Shown: piece by piece, positions 42,977-52,943 of the stretch
Layout: the number at the start of each line of letters is the position of its first letter
How positions within the stretch are numbered: position 1 is the stretch's first letter
Source: a bacterium
GTDB taxonomy: Bacteria; Bacillota; Clostridia; Oscillospirales; Ruminococcaceae
Direction: 5' to 3'
NCBI GenBank assembly: GCA_004561545.1
Contig: SFVK01000005.1
Span: 1 to 64,000 of the forward strand
Length of the DNA: 64,000 nt
Position numbers and translations under genes: made by a program
The notes under the pieces: generated by a model
What the model saw: the letters and a program-made list of their open reading frames with translations, nothing else
The model's database searches: none
What the model was told of the DNA's origin: nothing

Positions 42977-43972
42977 ATGAAAGACAAAAGACAGAACCGG
43001 CTGGTCCTTGCGGCGCTGGCAGTGCTGACGTTGGGGGCGATGGCGCTCAGCCTCTGCGTGGGCAGCCAGGGGGTGGCGCTGCCCCGGCTGCTGGCGGCGC
43101 TGCGCGCCGGGGACCCCGCCGATCCGGTGCGGCGCATTGTGCTCTATGTCCGGCTGCCCCGCATGGCGGCGGGGCTTTGCTGCGGCGCGGCCATGGCGGT
43201 GGCGGGGGCGCTGCTCCAGGCGGTGCTCAACAACGCCATGGCCAGCCCCAACGTCATCGGCGTCAACGCCGGGGCGGGGTTTTTTGCCCTGCTGGCCGGG
43301 GTGCTGCTGCCCCAGCGGGCGGTGCCGGGGGCGGCCTTTGCGGGGGCGCTGGTCACGGCGCTGCTCATCTATCTTCTGGCGCTGCGGGCGGGGCTGGCCC
43401 GCACCACGCTGGTTCTGGCGGGCCTGGCGGTGAGCGGCATCCTCACCGCCGGGGTCAACACGATGCGTCTGCTCTTCCCCGAGGGCGTCACCGGCGCCGA
43501 CGGCTTCCTCATCGGCGGGCTGTCCGGCGTCAGCCTGACGGCGGTGGGCAGCGCCCTGCCCTACCTGGCGGCCGGGGGGGTTCTGGCGCTCTTTCTGGCG
43601 CCCGAGCTGAACATTCTGGCCCTGGGGGAGCAGACGGCGGTTTCGCTGGGCCTGCCGGTGGGGCGCACCCGGCTGGCGTCCATTTTGGCGGCGGCCCTGT
43701 TGGCGGGGGCGGCGGTGAGCTTTGCGGGGCTGATCAGCTTTGTGGGGCTGCTGGTGCCCCACATCGCCCGGCGGCTGGTGGGGGTGGACCACCGGGTTCT
43801 GCTGCCCGCCTGCGCGCTGCTGGGGGCCATCTTCCTGCTGGTGTGCGACACGGCGGCCCGCACCCTCTTTGCCCCCTATGAGCTGCCGGTGGGAATCCTG
43901 CTCAACGTGATCGGTGGGGTCTTTTTCCTCTATCTGCTGCTGGGACGCAAACGGGGGCGGGTGTATGATTGA
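42977..43972 (+). CDS. FecCD/BtuC-family ABC transporter permease
   Basis: The 331-residue protein has about nine to ten membrane helices and the family marks RLPRMAAGLCCGAAMAVAGALLQ (as RLPR..A), NPLA-like NAMASPNVIGVNAGAGF and GLISFVGLLVPHIARRLVG near the C-terminus (contact with the ATPase). Such permeases take up siderophore-bound iron, haem or cobalamin. ATG at 42977 after AAAGGAAA. The ATPase gene overlaps its end by eight bases. No substrate-binding lipoprotein is present here. Confidence 0.9.
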   Translation: MKDKRQNRLVLAALAVLTLGAMALSLCVGSQGVALPRLLAALRAGDPADPVRRIVLYVRLPRMAAGLCCGAAMAVAGALLQAVLNNAMASPNVIGVNAGAGFFALLAGVLLPQRAVPGAAFAGALVTALLIYLLALRAGLARTTLVLAGLAVSGILTAGVNTMRLLFPEGVTGADGFLIGGLSGVSLTAVGSALPYLAAGGVLALFLAPELNILALGEQTAVSLGLPVGRTRLASILAAALLAGAAVSFAGLISFVGLLVPHIARRLVGVDHRVLLPACALLGAIFLLVCDTAARTLFAPYELPVGILLNVIGGVFFLYLLLGRKRGRVYD

Positions 43973-44717
43973 AGTGAACGGCCTGACCGCCGGCTATGGC
44001 GGGCAATCCATTTTGCAGGGGGTGAGCCTGACGGTTCCGGCGGGCGCCGTGACGGTGATCCTTGGCCCCAACGGCTGCGGCAAAACCACCCTGCTGCGGG
44101 TGCTGGCCCGGCAGATCAGACCCACCGGCGGCGCCGTGCGGCTGGAAGGCCGGCCCCTGGACCATTATGGCCGCAGGGAATTTGCCCGCAAGGTGGCCTT
44201 TCTGCCCCAGAGCCGTCCGGTGCCGGGCATCACGGTGGGGGCGCTGGCCGCCCACGGGCGGTTCCCCCACCTGGGGCTTTCCCGCCAGATGACCGCCCGG
44301 GACCGGCAGGCGGTGGCCGATGCGCTGCGGCAAGCGGGCGCGGCGGAGCTGGCTGGGCGGGACCTGCGCACCCTGTCCGGCGGGCAGCGGCAGCGGGCCT
44401 ATCTGGCCATGGCGCTGGCCCAGCAGGGGGATGTGCTGCTGCTGGACGAGCCCACCGCCGGGCTGGACATTGCCGCCCAGCTGGAATTTCTGGCCCTGTG
44501 CCGCACGCTGGCCGACGCCGGGCGCACCATGGTTCTGGTGCTCCACGACGTGCCCCAGGCATTGCGGTATGCCGACCACATGATCCTGATGCAGGGCGGA
44601 CGCCTGTTCGCCGAGGGCACCCCCGACGCGGTTTTTGCCAGCCGGGCGGCGGAGCAGGTGTTCGGCGTCGCCTTCCGCCGCGCAGAGGACGGAAATTACT
44701 ATGTGGCCGCCGTCTGA
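43965..44717 (+). CDS. ABC transporter ATPase of the FecE/BtuD type
   Basis: The 250-residue ATPase has Walker A GPNGCGKTTLLRVLA, the Q-loop LPQSRPV, signature LSGGQRQRAYLAMALAQ, Walker B VLLLDEPTAGLDI and the switch His in VLVLHDVPQAL. It pairs with the preceding permease (ATG inside its 3' end) to power metal-chelate or cobalamin import. Confidence 0.92.
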   Translation: MIEVNGLTAGYGGQSILQGVSLTVPAGAVTVILGPNGCGKTTLLRVLARQIRPTGGAVRLEGRPLDHYGRREFARKVAFLPQSRPVPGITVGALAAHGRFPHLGLSRQMTARDRQAVADALRQAGAAELAGRDLRTLSGGQRQRAYLAMALAQQGDVLLLDEPTAGLDIAAQLEFLALCRTLADAGRTMVLVLHDVPQALRYADHMILMQGGRLFAEGTPDAVFASRAAEQVFGVAFRRAEDGNYYVAAV

Positions 44718-44772
44718 TACAAGTTTGTGACATTCGGCTGCTACGATGGGAGAAAACAGGAGGGTTGCCGGA

Positions 44773-45426
44773 ATGAATCAGATTCTGGTTGTGGAGGACG
44801 AGGAGACCATCTCCCGCCTGATCTGCGCCAGCCTGCGCCGTGCGGGATACCACTGCACGGCGGCGTACGACGGCGCGGCGGCGGCGGACCTCATCGAGAA
44901 GCGGGACTTTGACCTGGCGCTGCTGGACATCATGCTGCCCGGCCTGGACGGGTATGACCTGCTGGACTATCTGCGGCCCATGGGGGTGCCGGTCATCTTT
45001 CTGACCGCGAAGGGTTCCACAAAGGATCGGGTGAAGGGGCTGCGGCTGGGCGCCGACGACTACATTGTCAAGCCCTTTGAGATTGACGAGCTGATGGCCC
45101 GGGTGGAGGCGGTGCTGCGCCGCACCGGCCGGGGCGGGCAGACGCTGTCCGCCTTTGACGTGACCATGGATGTGGTGGCCCGCACCGTGAAGCAGAACGA
45201 CCGGTTCATCGAGCTGACCCCCCGGGAATTTTCGCTGCTGGAACAGCTCATGCGCAACCGGGGCGCGGCGCTCTACCGGGATGTGCTCTACGAGCGGGTG
45301 TGGGGCGGCGAGCTGCTGGACAGCCGCACGCTGGACCTGCACATCCAGCGCCTGCGCAAAAAGCTCAACTGGGGCGACAAGATCGAGACCGTTTACCGTG
45401 TGGGATACCGCCTGAAGGCGGAGTGA
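44773..45426 (+). CDS. Response regulator, OmpR/PhoB family
   Basis: The 217-residue protein has a receiver domain (ILVVEDEETISRL acidic pocket, LLDIMLPGLDGYDLL with the phosphorylated Asp at about 50, FLTAKGS, IVKPFEIDEL) and a winged-helix domain (ELTPREFSLLEQLMRNRG, LYERVWG, TLDLHIQRLRKKL, TVYRVGYRL). The start MNQILVVEDEE follows GGAGGG. It is followed by its histidine kinase after 16 bases and preceded at 55 bases by the ABC genes. Confidence 0.95.
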   Translation: MNQILVVEDEETISRLICASLRRAGYHCTAAYDGAAAADLIEKRDFDLALLDIMLPGLDGYDLLDYLRPMGVPVIFLTAKGSTKDRVKGLRLGADDYIVKPFEIDELMARVEAVLRRTGRGGQTLSAFDVTMDVVARTVKQNDRFIELTPREFSLLEQLMRNRGAALYRDVLYERVWGGELLDSRTLDLHIQRLRKKLNWGDKIETVYRVGYRLKAE

Positions 45427-45442
45427 CGGAAGGAAAAACGCC

Positions 45443-46831
45443 ATGAAATTCTCCCAGAAAATTGTCTGCATGATGCTGCTGGTGCTGGCGGCCTTCTTTT
45501 CCATCGGCGGCTATGTGCTGGTGGACGGCAGCTTCCGGGACCGGATGAACAACGCCGCGCAGCAGGAACAGAGGATTCACGCCATGCTCTGCGGCGTGGT
45601 GGAGGACCGCTATCTGGACGCCAGCGGCCAGGGCGAGGAGACCGGCACCGCCTTCTGGGCCGGCGCCCGGCTGCAGGAGCAGGCGTGCAGCTTCCGCCTG
45701 ACGCGCAGCGGGGAGCTGCTGTGCACCGGCGGCGACGCCATGCCCGAAGCCGCCGCCCTCGCCGCGCTGGGGGACGGCCAGAGCCTTGTGACCCGGCTGG
45801 ACGGCAGGGTGCTGCGCTGCTACCACAGCGAGCTTTTGGGCGGTATGACGCTGGATTCCGCCTTTGATGTGACCCAGATCTTCACCGAGCGGGAGCAGAG
45901 TTTGAACCGTTTCCTGGTGCTGGAAGCCGCCGTGCTGCTGGCCGCCGCCGTGGTGGTCTGGTTCCTCAGCTGCCGCCTGACCCGGCCCCTGGCCGATCTG
46001 ACCGCTGCCAGCGAGCGCATTGCGGCGGGGGATTACGCCCTGCGCACCAACGTCCGCACCGGGGACGAGATCGGGGTGCTCAGCGACGGGTTTGACCGCA
46101 TGGCCGCCGCCGTGCAGGACAAGGTGGCCGCGCTGGAGCTTTCGGTTCAGCAGCGGGATGATTTTGTGGGGGCCTTCACCCATGAGCTCAAAACCCCCAT
46201 GACCGGCATCATCGGCTACGCCGACCTACTGCGCACCATGCAGCCCGACCCCCTGGAGCAGCGGGAGGCCGCAGGGGCCATCTTCCACGAGGCCCGGCGG
46301 CTGGAATCGCTGAGCGGTAAGCTGCTGCAGCTCATGGGCCTGGACGAGAGCGCCGTCGCGCTGGCGCCGGTGGAGCTGGACCGGGTGCTGGCCGGGGCCA
46401 TCGGGGCCGCCCGGCCCGCTCTGGACGGCCGCCGGGTGGACTGCCCGCTGTGCGGCGCGGTGGTTCTGGGGGACGCCGACCTGCTCACCGACCTGTTCCT
46501 CAACCTGCTCACCAATGCCGCCAAGGCCAGCGGCCCCGACCAGGGCATTGCCATCCGCACCGCGCCGGCGGACGGAAACCGGCTGGCCGTCACGGTCAAG
46601 GACCACGGCCGGGGCATCCCCGCCGATCAGCTGGACCGGGTCACCGAGCCCTTTTACATGGTGGACAAATCCCGCGCCCGCCGCCAGGGCGGCAGCGGCC
46701 TGGGGCTGGCGCTCTGCGGCAAAATCGCCGCGGCCCACGGCGGCACCCTGACGCTGGCCAGCACCGAGGGCGAGGGCACCGCCGTCACCGTCACACTGGC
46801 GCTGGCGCCCCAAAAGGAGGAACAGCCGTGA
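45443..46831 (+). CDS. Sensor histidine kinase
   Basis: The 462-residue membrane kinase has two helices (about 8-27 and 153-173) around a ~125-residue external sensor, a HAMP domain (CRLTRPLADLTAASERIAAGDY), the HisKA helix with the phosphorylated His in FVGAFTHELKTPMTGIIGY (about residue 245), and the ATPase (N-box LFLNLLTNAAKAS, G1 VKDHGRGIP, F-box region, G2 GGSGLGLALCGKI). It partners the preceding regulator. Its GTG-started neighbour overlaps its stop, so all three are one unit. Confidence 0.94.
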   Translation: MKFSQKIVCMMLLVLAAFFSIGGYVLVDGSFRDRMNNAAQQEQRIHAMLCGVVEDRYLDASGQGEETGTAFWAGARLQEQACSFRLTRSGELLCTGGDAMPEAAALAALGDGQSLVTRLDGRVLRCYHSELLGGMTLDSAFDVTQIFTEREQSLNRFLVLEAAVLLAAAVVVWFLSCRLTRPLADLTAASERIAAGDYALRTNVRTGDEIGVLSDGFDRMAAAVQDKVAALELSVQQRDDFVGAFTHELKTPMTGIIGYADLLRTMQPDPLEQREAAGAIFHEARRLESLSGKLLQLMGLDESAVALAPVELDRVLAGAIGAARPALDGRRVDCPLCGAVVLGDADLLTDLFLNLLTNAAKASGPDQGIAIRTAPADGNRLAVTVKDHGRGIPADQLDRVTEPFYMVDKSRARRQGGSGLGLALCGKIAAAHGGTLTLASTEGEGTAVTVTLALAPQKEEQP

Positions 46832-48999
46832 AAACCACAAAGCGGGGAAAATGCCTGATTGCCCTGTGTGCCGCCGCCGTGCTGGTGCTGGCCTGCCTGC
46901 CCGTGGCGCTGCTGCGCGCCGGTGACCAGGAGCTGTTTGGCCGGGCCGGGGCGGTGGAACAGCCCTACGCCTCCCGCCAGACGGATCTGGAGGATTTTCT
47001 TTTGCTGCGCCAGCTCCGGGACCGTACCAAAGGCTGGGAAACCGAAACCTACGGGAACCTGAACCTCACAAGGAATGACCAGGGCGTTTATGCCGGAAGT
47101 TCCTCCTGGGGCAGAAACAACGAGGCCGGTTCCTCCCTGACCCGGTCGGTGATCAACCTGTTGGGGGAGATGAACGCCAGCGGCGTTCTGCCCGACGAGT
47201 GGTACCACATTGCGGTGGACGACATCGCGTTGTATGACTCCCGGACGTATTATACGACCGACTCCCTGGGGCTGATCACGGTGAACCGGTATCCCCACGC
47301 GGCCTTTAGTTACGCAGACGACAATTACTATGAGCTTCCCGAGATGAGCCTGGTCATGGACCCCCAGACCGAAAAACTGCTCTCGCTGTACATTGTGGGG
47401 CCAGAACCGTCGGAGCAGAGCGGGGACGGCGAGGCCGCCGCACAGGACCAGCCCGTGCTGACCGGGGAGGATGCGCAGGCCGCCGCAGAGCCGCCGTTGG
47501 ACCCCCCGGAGGCCGCCCGCCGCTGGGTGACCTGGGAGGGGCTGGACGATCTGGGCGACTGGGCCGACCCGGTGGGCACCGGCTATGAGGGCCAGGGCCT
47601 GTACAGCGCCCGGGGCCAGACCCTGATCACCTGCTCCTCCGCGGTGGCCGGGAACTGGGACGCATACAGGGGGCGCCCCTATTACCGGATGGACCTGACC
47701 TGGATGCCCTGCTTTGAGATGCCGGAAAATCTGGCGGCGGACAACACCATCGGCGCACTGCCCGACACCCTGCCGGCCTGCGACGGCGACGGCGAGGGCT
47801 GCTACTATATCGAGAACCGGTTTGACCCGAACAGCGACGGGGTGGTGAACCAGGCGTACAGTGTGTTGATGCGGGTGGACTATGCCACCGCCACCGCCGC
47901 GCCCTACTGCACGGTGCCGGGCTGCACCCACAGTGACCCCGACTGCCCGGCGTGGATGCCCCAAAACTGGACCGAGGTCTGCGTCATCGACGGCCGGGTG
48001 CTGGTGGCTGTCTCGGGGTCGAACCAGAGCAGCCTGACGGTACCGATGGTGGACGCCATGGATGGCGAGGAGATCATCGGCCGCTATCTGGCCGAGCAGA
48101 GCGGCGTGCCCTATGAGCTGTACAGCGAGGCGCTGCCGGAATACACCGAGCTGGATGTCAAGCTGGCCCGCCTGTGGTTCCTGGCCATGACGCGGGGCAG
48201 CCGGGTGCTGACCACCGACGGCCAAACGGTGACCACCGTAGCGGAGTTCCCCCAAAACGAGATGTACGACCAGCTGTTCACCGACGGGACCTGCCTGTAT
48301 ACCCATCTGAGCGGCCGAAGGGAGGACTGGAACCGGTGGGTCCAGATAAACCCCGCCGACGGAAGCTGCCAAAGCTGCCGCATTCCCGAAACGTGCGCCA
48401 TTTACGGGAGCTACGGCGGCCGGCTGATCCTGAGGCCCCAACGGGACATCAATACGATGAACCGCACCGATGCCCCCCAGGAGAGGGTCTGGCTCACCAT
48501 TGAACTGTATGACCCCGTCACCGGCCAGTCCCGGGAGCTGCTGCGCTACCCGCAAGACAGAGCCATCGAAGGCGCTTACAGCGCAGTCACACGGGCGGAC
48601 AATCAACTGCTGATGGAATACCGGGGTCCCGACGGGAACAACGGATATGTCATGATGAACCTGGACAGCGGCGAAAAGCAGGACGTCACCCGGTCCCTTT
48701 TGGGCCTTACCATGGAAGACTACGCAAGCTGGTGGATGACAAAGATCGGGGGAACCTGGGTCCAGTTCTGCGGCTGGAACGCCGCCGGAACCGTCGCGAA
48801 GGACAACCGTCTGGTAGATTTGGCCACCGGGCAGATCATAGATCTGACGGCGCCTGACGGGATCACCCCCATCCTAGTCGAAAGTCTGGCGCCGGACGGG
48901 CAGATGCTGATAAACTTCTACAAAAATAACAATTATGTGCGCGCCGTGGCCCCGGTGGAGGATGTCACCCGGTATACCGAGGTGGAACTCCTGGACTGA
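46828..48999 (+). CDS. Exported protein of unknown function, third gene of the two-component operon
   Basis: The 723-residue protein starts with Lys/Arg and a hydrophobic helix (LIALCAAAVLVLACLPVALL), an anchor or signal sequence. The rest is extracytoplasmic, rich in Tyr, Trp, Asp and Gly, with repeats of the type xxYDPVTGQSRELL and DGTCLYTHL that suggest a beta-propeller. A distinctive cluster, PYCTVPGCTHSDPDCPAW (about residue 360), is found in many clostridial envelope proteins and resembles a metal-binding or disulfide knot. GTG start overlapping the kinase stop (GTGA), so translation is coupled; it may be the signal sensor or target. No family name is safe. Confidence 0.75.
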   Translation: MKTTKRGKCLIALCAAAVLVLACLPVALLRAGDQELFGRAGAVEQPYASRQTDLEDFLLLRQLRDRTKGWETETYGNLNLTRNDQGVYAGSSSWGRNNEAGSSLTRSVINLLGEMNASGVLPDEWYHIAVDDIALYDSRTYYTTDSLGLITVNRYPHAAFSYADDNYYELPEMSLVMDPQTEKLLSLYIVGPEPSEQSGDGEAAAQDQPVLTGEDAQAAAEPPLDPPEAARRWVTWEGLDDLGDWADPVGTGYEGQGLYSARGQTLITCSSAVAGNWDAYRGRPYYRMDLTWMPCFEMPENLAADNTIGALPDTLPACDGDGEGCYYIENRFDPNSDGVVNQAYSVLMRVDYATATAAPYCTVPGCTHSDPDCPAWMPQNWTEVCVIDGRVLVAVSGSNQSSLTVPMVDAMDGEEIIGRYLAEQSGVPYELYSEALPEYTELDVKLARLWFLAMTRGSRVLTTDGQTVTTVAEFPQNEMYDQLFTDGTCLYTHLSGRREDWNRWVQINPADGSCQSCRIPETCAIYGSYGGRLILRPQRDINTMNRTDAPQERVWLTIELYDPVTGQSRELLRYPQDRAIEGAYSAVTRADNQLLMEYRGPDGNNGYVMMNLDSGEKQDVTRSLLGLTMEDYASWWMTKIGGTWVQFCGWNAAGTVAKDNRLVDLATGQIIDLTAPDGITPILVESLAPDGQMLINFYKNNNYVRAVAPVEDVTRYTEVELLD

Positions 49000-49168
49000 G
49001 TCCCCGTCCGCCCCGGAACGCGGCGTGTTCCCCGCTACCGCAAAAAGAGACCTCTCCATCCCCCGCCGCAACGCCCGCTGTTGCGGGCCGGGAAGCCCCC
49101 CGCCGCGCCCTTTGCCCGGCGCGCCTTGCGCGCCGGGCGGACAAAAAGTACGCCCCGCCAACAACAAA

Positions 49169-49198
49169 CCGCCCCCGCACAACAGTGCGGGGGCGGTC
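49169..49198. terminator. Bidirectional terminator between the kinase operon and nifJ
   Basis: ACCGCCCCCGCAC paired with GTGCGGGGGCGGT around a four-base loop, with TT on the right and, on the minus strand, TTTGTTGTTGG. Both convergent transcripts can stop here. Confidence 0.85.
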
Positions 49199-49247
49199 TT
49201 ACATTTCAGGCATTTCGGGAACGCTCAGGCGGCGTGCCGCAAAACCA

Positions 49248-52200
49248 TTACTTGTACAGCTCGACCAGCTTGGTCAGGTGCTCGTAACGGTCCTCGGCGG
49301 CCTTCTGGTTCTTCTCGAACAGCTCCTTGGCGCGATCCGGGAAGGCGCGGCTCAGGCGGCTGTAACGGGTCTCGTTGGCCAGGAAGTCCTGATACTTCTC
49401 CATGTTGCCAGCCTTGGAGGTCAGGGTGAAGGGATTCTTGCCCTCGGCCTTCAGAGCGGGGTTGAAGGTGAACAGGTTCCAGTAGCCAGCCTCGACGGCC
49501 TTCTTCATCTCGTTCTGGCAGTTGGTCATGCCGCCCTTGACACCATGCAGCTCGCAGGGCGCGTAGCCGATGATGATGGAGGGGCCGGGATAAGCCTCGG
49601 CCTCGGCAATGGCCTTGACGGCCTGGGCCATGTTGGCGCCCAGAGCGATCTGAGCAACGTAGATGTAGCCGTAGGTCATGCAGATCTCGGCCAGGCTCTT
49701 CTTGCTGATCTCCTTGCCGGCAGCAGCGAACTGGCAGACCTCGCCGATGTTGGAGGCCTTGGAAGCCTGTCCGCCGGTGTTGGAGTACATCTCGGTGTCG
49801 AAGACCATCACGTTGACGTCACGGCCGGCAGCCAGGACGTGATCCAGTCCGCCGTAGCCGATGTCGTAGGCCCAGCCGTCGCCGCCGAAGATCCAGAAGC
49901 TCTTCTTGGCCAGGAACTGCTTGTCCTTCAGGATCTCCTTGGAGGCGTCGCAGCCGCAGGCTTCCAGCGCAGCGATCAGGTCCTTGGCGGGCTGGTCGTT
50001 GGCCTTGGTGTTGTTCTTGGTCTCCAGGTACTTGTCGATGACCGCATCCAGCTCGGCGTTGTTGCCCTTCAGGGCCTCAACCTTGGCGATCAGGTTCTCA
50101 CGAACGGTCTCGTAGCCGATCTGCATGCCCAGGCCGTGCTCGGCGTTGTCCTCGAACAGGGAGTTGATCCAGGCGGGGCCATGGCCGGACTCCTTGTTGG
50201 TGGTGTAGGGGCTGATGGAAGCGGTGCCGCCCCAGATGGAGGAGCAGCCGGTGGCGTTGGAGATGAACATCTTCTCGCCAAACAGCTGGGTGATCAGGCG
50301 GGCATAGGAGGTCTCGGCACAGCCGGCGCAGGAGCCGGAGAACTCAAGCAGCGGCTGGTTGAACTGAGAACCCTTGACGGAAACTTCGGAAACCACGCCG
50401 GGGATGTTGTCCTTCTTGCGGATGTTCTCGACACAGTAGTCGAACGCAGCCTGCTGCTCGCTCTGGGAGGCCTGGGGCTTCATCTCGATGGCCTTGGTCG
50501 GGCAGACGGTGACACACTCGCCGCAGCCCATGCAGTCCAGAGGAGACACCGCCATGGTGTACTTGTACTCGCTGGCCTTGGGCTTGGTGTCCGCCAGCTT
50601 GGTGGAAGCGGGCGCAGCGGCAGCCTCGTCGGCGGTCAGGCAGAAGGGACGGATGGTGGCATGAGAGCACACAAAGGCGCACTGGTTGCACTGAATGCAC
50701 TTGCTGGGGTCCCACTCGGGAACCATGACAGCGGTACCGCGCTTCTCGTAGGCGGAAGCGCCCTGCTCCCACTCGCCGTTGGCGTTGGCGGCAAAGGCGG
50801 AAACCGGCAGGCTGTCGCCGTCCATACGGGCGATGGGCTCCATGACCTCGCGGATCTGCTTGACCAGCGGGGCGGGACCCTTCAGCTCCTTGGCGGGGGC
50901 GTCGGGAGCGGGGTTGGACCAGGAAGCGGGAACCTCGACCTTATGCACAGCCTCCAGGCCGGCGTCGATGGCCTTCCAGTTCATCTGGACAACGGCGTCA
51001 CCCTTCTTGCCGTAGCTCTTCTTGGCGGCTTCCTTCATGTAGCCGACGGCCTCGTCGATGGGCATGACGTCAGCCAGCTTGAAGAAGGCGGACTGCAGGA
51101 TGGTGTTGGTGCGCTTGCCCATGCCGATTTCGATGGCCTTGTCGATGGCGTTGATGGTGTACAGCTGAATGTTGTTGTCAGCGATGTACTTCTTGTCAGC
51201 GGCGTTCAGGTGCTGATCCAGCTCCTCGTCGGTCCACTGGCAGTTGATCATGAAGACGCCGCCGGGCTTGACGTCCTGGACCATCTTCATGCCCATGTGC
51301 AGGTAAGCGGGGTTGTGGCAGGCAACAAAGTCAGCCTGGTTGATGTAGTAGGGGCTGCGAATGGGCTTGTCGCCGAAACGCAGATGGCTGATGGTCACAC
51401 CGCCGGTCTTCTTGGAGTCATACTGGAAGTACGCCTGAATGTACTTGTCGGTATGGTCGCCGATGATCTTGGTGGAGTTCTTGTTGGCGCCGACGGTGCC
51501 GTCACCGCCCAGACCCCAGAACTTGCACTCCTTGGTGCCGGGGGCGGAGGTGATGGGCGCGGGCTTGACCTCGGGCAGGCTCAGGTTGGTCACGTCATCG
51601 GTGATGCCGATGGTGAACCGGGGCTTGGGATCGTCCTTGGCCAGCTCGGTGTACACAGCAAAGACGCTGGACGGCGGGGTGTCCTTGGAGCCCAGGCCGT
51701 AGCGGCCGCCGGTCAGCACGATGTCGTTGAGGCCGGCCTCACGCAGGGTGGCGGCGACATCCAGGTACAAAGGCTCGCCCAGGGAGCCGGGCTCCTTGGT
51801 GCGGTCCAGAACGGCGATCTTCTTGGTGGTCTTGGGCAGGACCTTCAGCAGGGCGCTGGAGACCCAGGGACGGTACAGACGGACCAGGATCAGGCCGACC
51901 TTCTCGCCCTTGGCGGTCAGGTAGTCAACAACTTCCTCGGCCACGTCGCAGATGGAGCCCATCGCGATGATGACGCGCTCGGCATCGGGAGCGCCGTAGA
52001 AGTTGAACAGGTCGTAGTTGGTGCCCAGCTTTTCGTTGATCTTGGCCATGTACTTCTCGACCACGGCGGGCAGAGCGTCATAGGCGGAGTTGCAGGCCTC
52101 ACGATGCTGGAAGAAGACGTCGCCGTTCTCGTGGGAACCGCGCATCTTGGGATGCTCAGGATTCAGTGCCTCGGCGCGGAACTTCTCCACAGCCTCCATG

Positions 52201-52787
52201 TTGCACATTTCCTTCAGATCCTCGTAATCCCACTTTTCGATCTTCTGGATCTCGTGGGAGGTACGGAAGCCGTCAAAGAAGTTGACAAAGGGAACGCGGC
52301 CCTCGATGGCAGACAGGTGAGCGACAGGGCTCAGATCCATGACTTCCTGGGGGTTGGACTCGGCCAGCATGGCAAAGCCGGTCTGGCGGGTGGCGTAAAC
52401 GTCGCTGTGGTCGCCGAAGATGTTCAGGGACTGGGTGGCGACGGTACGGGCAGACACGTCAAAGACGCAGGGCAGCTGCTCGGCGGCGATCTTGTACATA
52501 TTGGGGATCATCAGCAGCAGGCCCTGGGAAGCGGTGAAGGTGGTTGTGATGGCGCCCGTGCCCAGGGAGCCGTGGACGGCGCCGGCGGCGCCAGCCTCGG
52601 ACTCCATCTCAACGACCTTGACCTGGTTCCCGAAAATGTTCTTCCGGCCGGCGGCGCTCCACTGGTCAACAGTGTCGGCCATCGGGCTGGAGGGCGTAAT
52701 CGGGTAGATGGCAGCCACATCGGTAAACGCATAAGCAACATGCGCAGCCGCGGTATTGCCATCCATGGACTGTTTTGCTCTTGGCAT
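49248..52787 (-). CDS. nifJ: Pyruvate:ferredoxin (flavodoxin) oxidoreductase
   Basis: The 1179-residue single-chain enzyme splits pyruvate with CoA to acetyl-CoA, CO2 and reduced ferredoxin, the core of anaerobic pyruvate use. Domains in order are the pyrimidine-binding domain (AAAHVAYAFTDVAAIYPITPSSPMA, key part YPITPSS), domain II, the gamma domain (GLGGDGTVGANKNS), a 2[4Fe-4S] domain (CIQCNQCAFVCSH and CMGCGECVTVCPT), and the TPP domain (SCAGCAETSYARL; GGDGWAYDIGYGGLDHVLA). Full length. It has its own promoter and terminator; codon use is strongly biased, as in a highly expressed gene. Confidence 0.97.
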   Translation of the reverse strand: MPRAKQSMDGNTAAAHVAYAFTDVAAIYPITPSSPMADTVDQWSAAGRKNIFGNQVKVVEMESEAGAAGAVHGSLGTGAITTTFTASQGLLLMIPNMYKIAAEQLPCVFDVSARTVATQSLNIFGDHSDVYATRQTGFAMLAESNPQEVMDLSPVAHLSAIEGRVPFVNFFDGFRTSHEIQKIEKWDYEDLKEMCNMEAVEKFRAEALNPEHPKMRGSHENGDVFFQHREACNSAYDALPAVVEKYMAKINEKLGTNYDLFNFYGAPDAERVIIAMGSICDVAEEVVDYLTAKGEKVGLILVRLYRPWVSSALLKVLPKTTKKIAVLDRTKEPGSLGEPLYLDVAATLREAGLNDIVLTGGRYGLGSKDTPPSSVFAVYTELAKDDPKPRFTIGITDDVTNLSLPEVKPAPITSAPGTKECKFWGLGGDGTVGANKNSTKIIGDHTDKYIQAYFQYDSKKTGGVTISHLRFGDKPIRSPYYINQADFVACHNPAYLHMGMKMVQDVKPGGVFMINCQWTDEELDQHLNAADKKYIADNNIQLYTINAIDKAIEIGMGKRTNTILQSAFFKLADVMPIDEAVGYMKEAAKKSYGKKGDAVVQMNWKAIDAGLEAVHKVEVPASWSNPAPDAPAKELKGPAPLVKQIREVMEPIARMDGDSLPVSAFAANANGEWEQGASAYEKRGTAVMVPEWDPSKCIQCNQCAFVCSHATIRPFCLTADEAAAAPASTKLADTKPKASEYKYTMAVSPLDCMGCGECVTVCPTKAIEMKPQASQSEQQAAFDYCVENIRKKDNIPGVVSEVSVKGSQFNQPLLEFSGSCAGCAETSYARLITQLFGEKMFISNATGCSSIWGGTASISPYTTNKESGHGPAWINSLFEDNAEHGLGMQIGYETVRENLIAKVEALKGNNAELDAVIDKYLETKNNTKANDQPAKDLIAALEACGCDASKEILKDKQFLAKKSFWIFGGDGWAYDIGYGGLDHVLAAGRDVNVMVFDTEMYSNTGGQASKASNIGEVCQFAAAGKEISKKSLAEICMTYGYIYVAQIALGANMAQAVKAIAEAEAYPGPSIIIGYAPCELHGVKGGMTNCQNEMKKAVEAGYWNLFTFNPALKAEGKNPFTLTSKAGNMEKYQDFLANETRYSRLSRAFPDRAKELFEKNQKAAEDRYEHLTKLVELYK

Positions 52788-52943
52788 TTTTCTTCCTCCG
52801 TTTACTGAGGGAGTGCCGGAGGGACACTCCCCTTTAAATTAGCACCTGCTCACCCGCACCGCGGGCTGCGGCGAGAGGCTTGCAGGCCGGTACCTTTTGC
52901 GGGGCACACGGTCCCCCTTAAAAAGGCACTCTTGCTTAAGCCT

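Noticed and set aside
49185..52808. A 1207-codon open frame on the plus strand opposite nifJ
   Set aside because: It is the antisense shadow of a GC-rich, strongly codon-biased gene; the product is Gly/Leu/Val/His-rich with no family motifs, while the minus strand codes a full PFOR.
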